Origin: an uncultured Lachnospiraceae bacterium
GTDB taxonomy: Bacteria > Bacillota > Clostridia > Lachnospirales > Lachnospiraceae
Assembly: GCA_910588815.1 (NCBI GenBank)
Contig: CAJUQY010000030.1
Span: 1-36,691 of the forward strand
Direction: 5' to 3'
Length of the DNA stretch: 36,691 bases
The notes below the pieces were generated by a model. It worked only from the letters and a program-made list of their open reading frames with translations, was not told where the DNA came from and did not search any database. Within the stretch, counting starts at the first letter, position 1. Each line of letters opens with the position of its first letter. Below are positions 8,229 to 15,502 of this stretch, piece by piece. The position numbers and the translations under genes are program-made.

Positions 8229-8726
8229 ATGAGAAGAGCAGTATTCTCGCTTTTGATGGAAAATACACCTGGTGTCTTGAGCAGGATTTCGGGGCTTTTC
8301 AGCCGCAGAGGCTACAATATTGACAGTCTGACCGTTGGGGAGACGGAGAATCCCGCATATTCCAGGATGACCGTGGTGGCCAGGGGAGACGATGAGATTT
8401 TGGAGCAGATCCACAAGCAGCTTGACAAGCTGGTGGACGTCATTGAGATCAAGGAGTTGAAGTCTCATACGACATCCGTCTGCAGGGAGCTGGTGCTCTT
8501 AAAGGTAGAGACAGCGCCGGAGGAGAGAGATCAGCTTCTTTCCATTGTAAATATATTCCGGGCGAAGGTCATTGATGTGGCGGAGGATTCCCTGATCATT
8601 GAGCTGACTGGAAACCAGGCGAAGGTGGATGCGTTCCTGCGTCTGATCCACGGCTTTACGGTTCGGGAGATGGCGAGGACAGGTCTTACGGGTCTTGAAA
8701 GAGGCGGCGTATCACCCATAAATTAA
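8229..8726 (+). CDS. ilvN: acetolactate synthase small (regulatory) subunit
   Basis: A 165-residue regulatory subunit of acetohydroxyacid synthase, the first common enzyme of valine, leucine and isoleucine synthesis. It binds the catalytic subunit and confers feedback control by valine. The N-terminal ACT domain is clear: AVFSLLMENTPGVLSRISGL, then RRGYNIDSLTVGETE. The second half (CRELVLLKVETAPEERDQLL to LTGLERG) matches the IlvH C-terminal domain. An in-frame TTG at 8211 would lengthen the protein, but it overlaps the ribosome site GGAAGGAGG at 8213-8222, so ATG 8229 is the start. ilvC follows after 32 bases. The catalytic ilvB is not adjacent and is absent from the window. Confidence 0.95.
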   Translation: MRRAVFSLLMENTPGVLSRISGLFSRRGYNIDSLTVGETENPAYSRMTVVARGDDEILEQIHKQLDKLVDVIEIKELKSHTTSVCRELVLLKVETAPEERDQLLSIVNIFRAKVIDVAEDSLIIELTGNQAKVDAFLRLIHGFTVREMARTGLTGLERGGVSPIN

Positions 8727-8758
8727 AATCTATTACGATATTCATGGAGGAATGAATT

Positions 8759-9769
8759 ATGGCGAAGATTTATTATCAGGAGGATTGTAATTTATCTCTG
8801 CTGGAGGGCAAGACCATTGCAGTGATCGGTTACGGCAGCCAGGGACATGCCCAGGCGCTCAATGCAAAGGAGTCCGGCTGCAATGTAGTCATTGGCCTTT
8901 ACGAGGGCAGCAAGTCCTGGGCGAAGGCAGAAGCACAGGGCTTTCAGGTGTATACGGCGGCCGAGGCTGCAAAGAAAGCCGATATTATCATGATCCTGAT
9001 CAACGACGAGAAGCAGGCGAAGATGTATAAGGAGTCCATCGAGCCCAACCTGGAGCCCGGAAACATGCTGATGTTCTCCCACGGCTTTGCGATCCATTTC
9101 GGACAGATCGTACCTCCGAAGGATGTGGACGTATCCATGATCGCTCCCAAGGGACCCGGACACACCGTGAGAAGCGAGTATCAGGCCGGCAAGGGTGTTC
9201 CCTGCCTGATTGCCGTACAGCAGGATGCAACCGGCAAGGCTCATGATCTGGCTCTGGCTTATGCGCTGGCTATCGGCGGTGCAAGGGCCGGCGTGCTTCA
9301 GACCACTTTCCGCGAGGAGACCGAGACAGATCTCTTTGGTGAGCAGGCGGTTCTCTGCGGCGGTGTGACTGCCCTTATGAAAGCCGGATTTGAGACGCTG
9401 GTGGAAGCCGGATACGAGCCGGAGAGCGCATATTTCGAGTGCATCCATGAGATGAAGCTGATTGTGGATCTGATCTATGAGAGCGGTTTTGCAGGAATGA
9501 GATACTCTATCTCCAACACTGCGGAGTACGGCGATTACATCACCGGACCGAAGATTGTCACCGACGAGACGAAGAAAGCCATGAAGAAGATCCTGTCCGA
9601 CATTCAGGACGGCACCTTTGCAAAGGATTGGCTGGCTGAGAACCAGGTGAACGCTCCTCACTTCAAGGCTATGAGAAGAAGAGAGGCGGCCCATCAGCTG
9701 GAGGCTGTCGGTACGGAGCTCCGGAAGCTTTACAGCTGGAACGGTACCAATAAGCTGATCGATAACTAA
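8759..9769 (+). CDS. ilvC: ketol-acid reductoisomerase (class I)
   Basis: A 336-residue class I enzyme that converts acetolactate (or acetohydroxybutyrate) to the dihydroxy acid in branched-chain amino acid synthesis, with Mg2+ and NAD(P)H. The Rossmann motif GYGSQGHAQALN is at residues 24-35. KGPGHTVRSEY and the metal-binding Asp/Glu region FGEQAVLCGG follow, then the knotted domain with SNTAEYGDY. The cofactor-specificity loop reads GLYEGSKSW at residues 46-54: Tyr48-Glu49 stand where NADPH-type enzymes usually carry Arg. Codons are strongly biased, suggesting high expression. GGAGG at 8745-8749 precedes ATG 8759. It is cotranscribed with ilvN and ends in a terminator. Confidence 0.97.
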   Translation: MAKIYYQEDCNLSLLEGKTIAVIGYGSQGHAQALNAKESGCNVVIGLYEGSKSWAKAEAQGFQVYTAAEAAKKADIIMILINDEKQAKMYKESIEPNLEPGNMLMFSHGFAIHFGQIVPPKDVDVSMIAPKGPGHTVRSEYQAGKGVPCLIAVQQDATGKAHDLALAYALAIGGARAGVLQTTFREETETDLFGEQAVLCGGVTALMKAGFETLVEAGYEPESAYFECIHEMKLIVDLIYESGFAGMRYSISNTAEYGDYITGPKIVTDETKKAMKKILSDIQDGTFAKDWLAENQVNAPHFKAMRRREAAHQLEAVGTELRKLYSWNGTNKLIDN

Positions 9770-9808
9770 AGCAATTGCACGGTTGTATTAATTGTAAATG
9801 ATAGTAAA

Positions 9809-9879
9809 ACGGGGTGCAGATATTCTCACGGATTGGTTGAGTTTCCAATTCAGGGAGGTGTCTGTACTCCGTTGTTTTT
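9809..9879 (+). terminator. terminator after ilvC
   Basis: ACGGGGTGCAGATA (9809-9822) pairs, with G-U pairs, to TGTCTGTACTCCGT (9859-9872). An inner ATTGG/CCAAT stem lies in the loop, and TTGTTTTTATTTT follows. Confidence 0.75.
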
Positions 9880-9927
9880 ATTTTGGAGAATACTTTTTTG
9901 CGAGAACACAAATTTTTCACAATTAAA

Positions 9928-9954
9928 TTAGCACTCATCTCTTGACAGTGCTGA
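9928..9954 (+). promoter_or_regulatory. CIRCE operator (HrcA binding site) upstream of hsp20
   Basis: The left half TTAGCACTC matches the CIRCE consensus exactly. A 9-base spacer follows, then CAGTGCTGA, which matches 7 of 9 positions of GAGTGCTAA. It overlaps the -35 region of the hsp20 promoter, the usual place for HrcA repression that is relieved on heat shock. Confidence 0.8.
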
Positions 9955-9970
9955 CAATAAGTGTTATATT
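9942..9970 (+). promoter_or_regulatory. hsp20 promoter
   Basis: TTGACA (9942-9947), 17 bases, TATATT (9965-9970). The -35 sits inside the CIRCE element, so bound HrcA should block RNA polymerase. The leader to the start codon is about 100 bases, AT-rich and without obvious structure. Confidence 0.8.
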
Positions 9971-10075
9971 ACGTGTAGAACAAAGAGAACAAAAGAAATG
10001 AACCGGAAAAGTTCTCGGAGTTTAAAAATAAAAGAAACGTTTATAATAAAAGCAAAATGAATGGAGGAATGCATG

Positions 10076-10525
10076 ATGTTGTTACCTAGTATTTTTGGAG
10101 AGAATTTGTTTGACGAGATGATGGATTTTTCCTGGGATAAGGATTTCTGGGGAAGAAGAAGCCCGATGTATCAGAAGAGTGAGAAGAATCTGATGAAGAC
10201 GGATGTGAAGGAGACGGAAGGCGCCTATGAGGTGGCCATCGACCTGCCCGGCTTCAAGAAGGAAGATGTGAATGCTTCCCTGGAGAACGGTTACCTGACC
10301 ATCAGCGCTGCGAAGAATGAGAGTAAGGATGAGAAGGATGAGAACGGAACCTATATCCGCAGAGAACGTTACTGCGGAAGCTGTTCCAGACGCTTCTTTG
10401 TCGGGAATAGTGTGAAGGAAGAAGATATCCGGGCGAAATTTGAGGATGGCATCTTGAAGCTTTCCGTAGCCAAGAAGGAGCCGCAGCTTGAGACCAGGAA
10501 GGGCTGTATTGCCATCGAAGGGTGA
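10076..10525 (+). CDS. small heat-shock protein, Hsp20/alpha-crystallin family
   Basis: A 149-residue ATP-independent holdase that binds unfolding proteins in the cytoplasm. After a short N-terminal arm (MLLPSIFGENLFDEM) the alpha-crystallin domain runs from about residue 40 (KTDVKETEGAYEVAIDLPGF) through ENGYLTISA to the closing FEDGILKLSVAKKEP. The FEDGILKL strand is the family hallmark. ATG codons occur at 10061, 10073 and 10076; GGAGG at 10063-10067 rules out the first, and 10076 has the best spacing (8) and the typical N-terminus. It stands alone between a CIRCE-controlled promoter and a strong terminator. Two Cys in YCGSCSRRFF, at the centre of the domain, are slightly unusual. Confidence 0.93.
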   Translation: MLLPSIFGENLFDEMMDFSWDKDFWGRRSPMYQKSEKNLMKTDVKETEGAYEVAIDLPGFKKEDVNASLENGYLTISAAKNESKDEKDENGTYIRRERYCGSCSRRFFVGNSVKEEDIRAKFEDGILKLSVAKKEPQLETRKGCIAIEG

Positions 10526-10568
10526 TTGGCCCGGAGGAAAACGGGTCAAAGAAAAAAGAGGAGAATGT

Positions 10569-10599
10569 CCCCTGTGCAGTTTTCGCACAGGGGATTTTT
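10569..10599 (+). terminator. terminator after hsp20
   Basis: CCCCTGTGC (10569-10577) and GCACAGGGG (10585-10593) form a perfect 9-bp stem followed by ATTTTT. Confidence 0.92.
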
Positions 10600-10621
10600 G
10601 GGTGGATTTTTTTTAGGAGTT

Positions 10622-10630
10622 TGCTATAAT
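10622..10630 (+). promoter_or_regulatory. extended -10 element upstream of the TlpA-like gene
   Basis: TGCTATAAT gives a perfect -10 with the TGn extension. No good -35 is present at 16-18 bases, which is tolerable for extended -10 promoters. The leader to ATG 10737 would be about 100 bases. Confidence 0.55.
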
Positions 10631-10736
10631 AAGACTGCGGCCTCATGGTGGCCGCAGAACAGATGACAAATGGAGAATAACAGATGAGGGGAAAGGATTT
10701 CATGATAAATCGAAGCTCTGCGGAAAAGGAGGATTT

Positions 10737-11420
10737 ATGACAAATAGCAAATTAACGAAAAACAGAGGATTTTTGGAGAGAAGAAGGTTTATAAAAGGCA
10801 GAAGGGCGGCCGTGTGGGCTCTTGGGGTAACTTTTCTGTGCGGGATAGCTGTTTCCGGGTGCGGCAAGGGACAGACAGACCTGGAAAGCCCGAAGATCGA
10901 GGAGACGGAAGCGGAGACGGCGCCGGAGAATCAGGAGGACAGGAAGCAGGAAGAGCGGGTGGGGCTTGGGACATTCACGGCCATAACGGTGGATGGACAG
11001 ACCGTCACCCAGGAGGATATTGCGAAGAAGGATGCGACGCTTCTCAATTTCTGGGCGACTTACTGCGGCCCCTGTATCGAAGAACTGCCGGAGATCGCCA
11101 GGCTTGCGGAAAGCCTGCCGGAAAACGTGCAGATCATGACGGTTTGCCTGGATGCAGGGACGGATACGGACGCAGCAGAGAAGATTCTTGCAGAGGCGGG
11201 GTTTGAGGGAATGACTTTAGTGAGCGGTGACGGCGGACTGGCTGAAGTGGTCGGCGGGATCATGTATACACCTACGACGATCGTGGTAGATGCGGAAGGA
11301 TATATAGTCGGTGATGCAGTCATCGGCGGGCAGGAACATCTGGCAGAGGTATATACGGCGGCCATCAACGAAGCCTTGAAAGCATCGGGAAAAGCGGAGA
11401 TTACATATGCGGGGGAATAG
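10737..11420 (+). CDS. TlpA-like thioredoxin-fold lipoprotein (thiol-disulfide oxidoreductase)
   Basis: A 227-residue exported protein. The basic N-terminus and hydrophobic segment end in VSGC, giving a lipidated Cys42, so it should be anchored outside the membrane. A Glu-rich linker (residues 46-72) leads to a TlpA/ResA-type thioredoxin domain with NFWATYCGPCIEELPEI; the active-site Cys residues are 110 and 113. The cis-Pro region GIMYTPTTIVVDAEGYIVG is intact, so it should be redox-active, probably reducing or exchanging disulfides on exported proteins. AAAGGAGG precedes the ATG. Its last 14 bases overlap a 50-aa membrane CxxC protein, which implies translational coupling and a shared role. 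Confidence 0.9.
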   Translation: MTNSKLTKNRGFLERRRFIKGRRAAVWALGVTFLCGIAVSGCGKGQTDLESPKIEETEAETAPENQEDRKQEERVGLGTFTAITVDGQTVTQEDIAKKDATLLNFWATYCGPCIEELPEIARLAESLPENVQIMTVCLDAGTDTDAAEKILAEAGFEGMTLVSGDGGLAEVVGGIMYTPTTIVVDAEGYIVGDAVIGGQEHLAEVYTAAINEALKASGKAEITYAGE

Positions 11421-11559
11421 GGCAAAGCGGAGGATTTTCTCCTTTACCCTGCTGGCGGTCTCTCTTCTGTTTATCGTCATTGGCCTTGTGCGGCAGGAAT
11501 ATTTGGAGGTTCTGCAGAAGGCGGTGAGGATTTGCCTGGAGTGTATCGGGATCGGATAG
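11407..11559 (+). CDS. 50-aa single-pass membrane protein with C-terminal CxxC (CD1871A-like)
   Basis: ATG 11407 opens a 50-codon ORF ending at TAG 11557-11559. The product begins with a basic stretch (MRGNRAKRRIF), then one membrane segment (SFTLLAVSLLFIVIGLV), a short amphipathic part (RQEYLEVLQKAVRI) and ends CLECIGIG, a CxxC pair at residues 43 and 46. From memory it resembles the small CD1871A family CXXC-motif proteins of Clostridia, often found beside TlpA-like and 4Fe-4S proteins. The start lies inside the end of the TlpA-like gene, 14 bases before its stop codon ends, typical of coupling. Probable role: a membrane thiol or metal partner of the TlpA protein; this is inference. Confidence 0.8.
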   Translation: MRGNRAKRRIFSFTLLAVSLLFIVIGLVRQEYLEVLQKAVRICLECIGIG

Positions 11560-11603
11560 GAGGAGAATTGCCCTGAAATAGAAAAACTGATGTTGGGAAA
11601 GAG

Positions 11604-11632
11604 TTGACGGATAAAAACGAACTTATTATAAT
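11604..11632 (+). promoter_or_regulatory. promoter of the radical SAM gene
   Basis: TTGACG (11604-11609), 17 bases, TATAAT (11627-11632). The TTG of the -35 is also an in-frame start codon, but since transcription would begin near 11639 it cannot be used from this promoter. This helps fix the gene start at 11676. Confidence 0.75.
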
Positions 11633-11675
11633 TAGGGAAGAGAGAAAAATAGACTTGAAAAGGCGAGTGGAGCAG

Positions 11676-13364
11676 ATGAAGTGCCTGCTGGTTGCAATTA
11701 ATGCGAAATATATTCATTCCAATCTGGCTGTCTACAGCCTGAAGTCCTGCGTACCGGAAACCGGGGACGTGTGCGGCTTTCAAGTGGAGCTTGCAGAGTA
11801 TACGATCAACCACCGGGCAGCGGAAATCCTGGACGATATCTATATGAGAAAGGCGGATCTCCTCTGTTTTTCCTGCTATATCTGGAATATTGAGCATGTG
11901 AAGACCCTGGTGCGGAATCTGAAGCGGCTGCGGCCGGAGGTTCCCATCTGGCTCGGCGGGCCGGAGGTGTCCTACGATCTTGAGAGGCAGCTGGCCTTGC
12001 TGCCGGAGGTGGACGGGATTCTTTATGGAGAGGGGGAACAGAGCTTCCCTCAATTACTGCGTTTTTATGGAGGGGGCGGTCTTCCGGCCGGGAGCGCTTA
12101 CCGGGATGAAGCCGGCCGGGCAGTGATTACGCCGCCGGGAGCGCCCGTCTGCATGGACGAACTTCCTTTTGTCTATGAAACCTTGTGGGATGCGGAGGAT
12201 TTCGGAAACCGGATTCTTTATTATGAGACCAGCCGGGGTTGTCCATTTTCCTGCAGCTACTGTCTTTCTTCTATAGACAAACAGCTGCGGTTTCGCTCTC
12301 TTTCAAAGGTTTATGAGGAATTGGGCTTTTTTTTGGAGAAAAGGGTTCCGCAGGTGAAATTTGTAGACCGGACCTTTAATTGCAGAAAGGACCGGGCCCT
12401 GGCTGTCTGGGAGTTTCTGCGGGAGCATGATAACGGCGTGACCAATTTCCATTTTGAGATCGGCGCGGAGCTTTTGGATGAGGAATGCCTGGCGCTTCTT
12501 GAAACTATGCGGCCGGGCCTGGTACAGCTTGAGATCGGCGTGCAGTCGGCCAATCCGGAAACCTTGAAGGCTATCCGCCGGGAGTCGGATCTGAAAAAGC
12601 TTCGTCTGGTGACGGAGCGGGTGGGGCAGGGAAGAAATATCTGCCAACATCTGGATCTGATCGCCGGACTGCCCTATGAGGACTATGAAAGCTTTGGCCA
12701 TTCTTTTGACGAAGTGTATTCCATGAGGCCGGACGAATTGCAGCTTGGATTTTTGAAGGTGCTGAAGGGGACGCAGATGTATGAGGAGGCGGATCACTAT
12801 CATATCCTGTATCAGGCAGAGGCGCCCTTTGAAGTGCTTCGGACTCCATGGCTTTCCCATGAGGATCTGATCTGCCTGAAGCAGGTGGAGGAGATGGTGG
12901 AGATTTATTATAACAGCCGTCAGTTTCTTCATTCGATGAAATGGCTGCTTTCCTTTTTTGGACGGCCCTTCCTGATGTACGAGAGTCTTGGGCGGGCCTG
13001 GGCGGCGCGGAATATGGGAAAGCGCAGGCATATGCGGGCAGCCCTCTATGAGTTTCTTTTGCATTATGCGGAGGAAGAAATTCCGGAAGCGGCAGAGAGA
13101 TTTAGAAAGCCGCTGACCATCGACTATTACCTGCGGGAGAATGCAAAGAAGCGCCCGGGATTTGCCCCGGAAACAGAGCATTATAAGGAGGAGATCCGCG
13201 CGAGGCTCAAAGAGCGTTTTCCGGAAAGGCCGGTGAAGCAGCTTCTTGTGGAGTTCCATGTGGAGGTATTCCCTTCTCCGGTCTCGGCGGGAGAAGAGTA
13301 TTGGCTGTTTGACTACGGGCACAGGGATCCGCTGACAGGAAATGCGGACTGCATACGGCTGTGA
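11676..13364 (+). CDS. B12-binding-domain radical SAM protein (DUF4080-type)
   Basis: A 562-residue protein. Residues 1-130 resemble a cobalamin-binding Rossmann domain (MKCLLVAINAKYIHSNLAVY, CFSCYIWNIEHV, IWLGGPEVSYD, GEGEQSF). The radical SAM core follows with Cys189, Cys193 and Cys196 in GCPFSCSYC, which should hold the 4Fe-4S cluster that cleaves S-adenosylmethionine. FVDRTFNCRKDRA, QLEIGVQSANPETL and LDLIAGLPYEDYESF are typical of the family. The C-terminal ~170 residues match what I know as DUF4080. The substrate is unknown; B12 radical SAM enzymes often methylate unreactive carbons. ATG 11676 has only a weak GTGGAG site; GTG 11667 is a possible alternative. It has its own promoter, separate from the TlpA pair. 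Confidence 0.87.
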   Translation: MKCLLVAINAKYIHSNLAVYSLKSCVPETGDVCGFQVELAEYTINHRAAEILDDIYMRKADLLCFSCYIWNIEHVKTLVRNLKRLRPEVPIWLGGPEVSYDLERQLALLPEVDGILYGEGEQSFPQLLRFYGGGGLPAGSAYRDEAGRAVITPPGAPVCMDELPFVYETLWDAEDFGNRILYYETSRGCPFSCSYCLSSIDKQLRFRSLSKVYEELGFFLEKRVPQVKFVDRTFNCRKDRALAVWEFLREHDNGVTNFHFEIGAELLDEECLALLETMRPGLVQLEIGVQSANPETLKAIRRESDLKKLRLVTERVGQGRNICQHLDLIAGLPYEDYESFGHSFDEVYSMRPDELQLGFLKVLKGTQMYEEADHYHILYQAEAPFEVLRTPWLSHEDLICLKQVEEMVEIYYNSRQFLHSMKWLLSFFGRPFLMYESLGRAWAARNMGKRRHMRAALYEFLLHYAEEEIPEAAERFRKPLTIDYYLRENAKKRPGFAPETEHYKEEIRARLKERFPERPVKQLLVEFHVEVFPSPVSAGEEYWLFDYGHRDPLTGNADCIRL

Positions 13365-13421
13365 AGAAAAGAGATCAAACTCTGTAAATAGAATGTGCAT
13401 GACGGACGAGGAGGGTAGTAG

Positions 13422-13529
13422 ATGTTGCGTGTAAATAGTCAGAAAACAAAGAGAATACTTGTCGGCGTGGTGGCCATCGTGCTGGTGCTCGCTATGGTGG
13501 CGCCAATGGTTTTAAGCGCTGTGTTATAA
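13422..13529 (+). CDS. 35-aa single-pass membrane peptide
   Basis: ATG 13422, preceded by GAGGAGGG, opens a 35-codon ORF ending at TAA 13527-13529. The product has a short basic N-terminus (MLRVNSQKTKRI) and one hydrophobic helix (LVGVVAIVLVLAMVAPMVLSAVL), with nothing after it. It could be a tiny membrane protein or a leader-like peptide. It sits 57 bases after the radical SAM gene and 46 bases before the first VanW gene, with no terminator on either side, so it is probably cotranscribed with VanW. I do not recognise a named family with confidence. Confidence 0.65.
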   Translation: MLRVNSQKTKRILVGVVAIVLVLAMVAPMVLSAVL

Positions 13530-13575
13530 GAGAAATAACAATATCATGTAAAAACGTGAGAGGAAGGAATGCGTG

Positions 13576-15264
13576 ATGAAAAAACGATGTGTAAGAATGC
13601 TTGCGGCGGCCCTTGCGGTAACTTTTCTGGTTCCGGGGCCTGCAGCATTTGCGGCGGAGGACAATGAGGAGACAAGACAGACAGGTGAGGCAGAAACCCT
13701 GGATGATTTGGACGGGGAGGAGCGGCGGGGAAATGGCACAGAGCCTGGGGCGGCCGCCGTATCTCCGGAAGCTCAGAGAAAATCCCTCAAGGAAGCGCTG
13801 GAAAAGAGCTTCTACGAGGAGGATGCGGTCATTGCGGACGGTGTGTTTATCGGCACGGTCGACGTGAGCGGCATGACGGCGGAACAGGCGCTGGAGGCGG
13901 TTTTGTCTTATACGGACGATATTGGGAAGAAAACCCTGACTGTGACATTGGAGGGGGCCGACGGGCTGGAACCGATTACGACGACAGCGGCAGAACTGGG
14001 GCTCCATACAGAGGATATTTCCGGGGTTGTCATGGAAGCGCTGGCCCTTGGAAAGGGCGGAAATCTGATTGTCCGTTATAAGGCGGAGAAGGATCTGCAG
14101 GCCAGCAATCAGGTTTATGAATTTGGGATGGCGATTGATGATGACAAAGTGGAGCGGTTTATCACAGAGGAGACGGCAGCTCTCTCCGTGGAACCGGTTG
14201 ATGCCGAGATTACTCGGGTGAGCGGTGGATTTTCTGTCACCGACAGTAAGACCGGGGTGAAGGTGGATGTCCCTGCGACAGTTTCGGCTATCACAGAAGC
14301 CTTTAAGGACTGGAACAGAGAGGATCTTTCTATGGCGGCTGTGGCAGAGATCATCGAGCCGGAGCGGTCGACACAGATGCTCTCCCAGATTCAGGACAAA
14401 TTGGGAAGCTTTTCGGCCTCTACCAGTGACCGGAGCAGCGGGAAGATGCAGAATTTGAGCCGCGGCGTGGAGCTGACCAACGGGATTCTGCTCATGCCGG
14501 GAGACGTCTGGTCCATGCATGATGCCCTGGCTCCTTTTTCGGCAGCAAACGGATATACGCAGCAGATTGCTTATCAGTCCGGCGGTTATGTGCAGGAGTA
14601 CGGCGGCGGAATCTGCCAGCTGGCTACGACGCTTTATAACACTGCCCTTCGGGCGGAGGTTCACATTTCCAAGCGTTCGAACCATTCCATGGTAGTGTAT
14701 TATACGGATTTTGGTCTGGATGCGACTATTAACGACGGAGGCAGCAAGGATCTGGAGCTGACCAATGATTTTGACTTCCCCATTTATATTGAAGGCTATC
14801 ACAATGGCAGCGGAGAGGTCACTTACACGATTTGGGGGAAAGAGACCAGGCCGGAAAATCGGACCCTCCGGTTTTACGGAAAAACTCTGAGCAAGGAGTC
14901 TGTGCCTGAGCAGATCATTGAGGATCCGACTCAGCCGATCGGCTATGAGCATGTGGAGCAGGCCAGTTCCTATCCGGCAGTGACGGCGGAGGCCTATAAG
15001 GAAATTTTGATTGACGGCGAGGTGGTTGAGACTATCAGGCTTCATACGGATAAATACATCGCCTCTCCCAGGAAGATAATCCGGGGAACGGCGCAGCCTG
15101 TCGATCCCAACACGGGACTGCCCATCGATCCCAATGCGCCGGCGACACCGGAGACACCGGCTCCTACGCCGGAGACGCCGGCTCCCACACCGGAAACTAC
15201 GGCTCCTGCGCCGGAGACGCCGGCCCCTGCGCCAGAGACGCCGACAGAAACGCCGGCCTCCTAG
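13576..15264 (+). CDS. VanW-family exported protein, copy 1
   Basis: A 562-residue secreted or wall-associated protein. It starts with a signal peptide (MKKRCVRMLAAALAVTFLVPGPAAFA). Residues ~60-270 form YoaR-type putative peptidoglycan-binding repeats (VSGMTAEQALEAVLSY, KTLTVTLEGADG). The VanW domain follows with RGVELTNGILLMPGDVWSMHDALAPF and the hallmark GGGICQLATTLYN at about residues 343-355. A G5-like beta region follows (TAEAYKEILIDGEVVETIRLHTDKY). The tail is a repetitive Pro/Thr/Glu segment from about residue 515. VanW is named from vancomycin clusters but its biochemical role is unknown. ATG 13576 is preferred over GTG 13573 for its spacing from AGGAAGGA. It is followed by a terminator and a second copy of the gene. 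Confidence 0.9.
   Translation: MKKRCVRMLAAALAVTFLVPGPAAFAAEDNEETRQTGEAETLDDLDGEERRGNGTEPGAAAVSPEAQRKSLKEALEKSFYEEDAVIADGVFIGTVDVSGMTAEQALEAVLSYTDDIGKKTLTVTLEGADGLEPITTTAAELGLHTEDISGVVMEALALGKGGNLIVRYKAEKDLQASNQVYEFGMAIDDDKVERFITEETAALSVEPVDAEITRVSGGFSVTDSKTGVKVDVPATVSAITEAFKDWNREDLSMAAVAEIIEPERSTQMLSQIQDKLGSFSASTSDRSSGKMQNLSRGVELTNGILLMPGDVWSMHDALAPFSAANGYTQQIAYQSGGYVQEYGGGICQLATTLYNTALRAEVHISKRSNHSMVVYYTDFGLDATINDGGSKDLELTNDFDFPIYIEGYHNGSGEVTYTIWGKETRPENRTLRFYGKTLSKESVPEQIIEDPTQPIGYEHVEQASSYPAVTAEAYKEILIDGEVVETIRLHTDKYIASPRKIIRGTAQPVDPNTGLPIDPNAPATPETPAPTPETPAPTPETTAPAPETPAPAPETPTETPAS
15139..15258 (+). repeat. Pro-Glu-Thr codon repeats at the end of VanW copy 1
   Basis: Tandem imperfect units encode variants of TPETPAP (about six copies). 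They form an extended, probably wall-spanning tail. Such repeats can change copy number between strains. VanW copy 2 has an analogous but different tail built on PPATEQT, at about 17077-17136. Confidence 0.7.
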
Positions 15265-15277
15265 TGCCGGGCCTGTC

Positions 15278-15317
15278 AAAAAAGAGCTTCGTTCTTTTGC
15301 GGAACGGGGCTCTTTTT
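15278..15317 (+). terminator. terminator between the two VanW genes
   Basis: AAAGAGC (15281-15287) pairs with GCTCTTT (15309-15315). TTC/GGG wobble pairs and GTTC/GAAC (15291-15294 with 15302-15305) continue the stem, and the T-run is built into the right arm. It separates transcription of the two VanW copies. Confidence 0.85.
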
Positions 15318-15420
15318 GCATTACAATGTTTACAAATATTCCGTTTTATATACATTCCTTTCTTTTTCTTGAAGAACTTGTAAAACTTGTTGCAATACTT
15401 TTAAGATTCTATGACTAGCC

Positions 15421-15448
15421 TTGAAATTCGAAAAACATATGTTACAAT
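15421..15448 (+). promoter_or_regulatory. promoter of VanW copy 2
   Basis: TTGAAA (15421-15426), 16 bases, TACAAT (15443-15448), with TGT before the -10. The upstream stretch 15318-15420 is AT-rich (UP-element-like) and has no ORF. The second VanW gene therefore has its own control. Confidence 0.65.
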
Positions 15449-15502
15449 GGATGGAACGCGGGGGGAGAGATAACAGGTTAGGTGAAGGAAGGGAAAAATT
15501 TT

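Noticed and set aside
12303..13400. A 365-residue minus-strand ORF across the radical SAM gene
   Set aside because: Composition is His/Leu/Arg-heavy, no family is recognisable, and the + strand gene has intact catalytic motifs throughout.
15139..15258. Regular repeats considered as a CRISPR array
   Set aside because: Units are short, without spacers, and encode in-frame Pro/Glu/Thr repeats at the end of a gene.
13492..15321. A 609-residue minus-strand ORF antisense to VanW copy 1
   Set aside because: It is extremely Arg-, Leu- and His-rich, has no ribosome site and mirrors the codon pattern of the clear VanW gene; a shadow frame.
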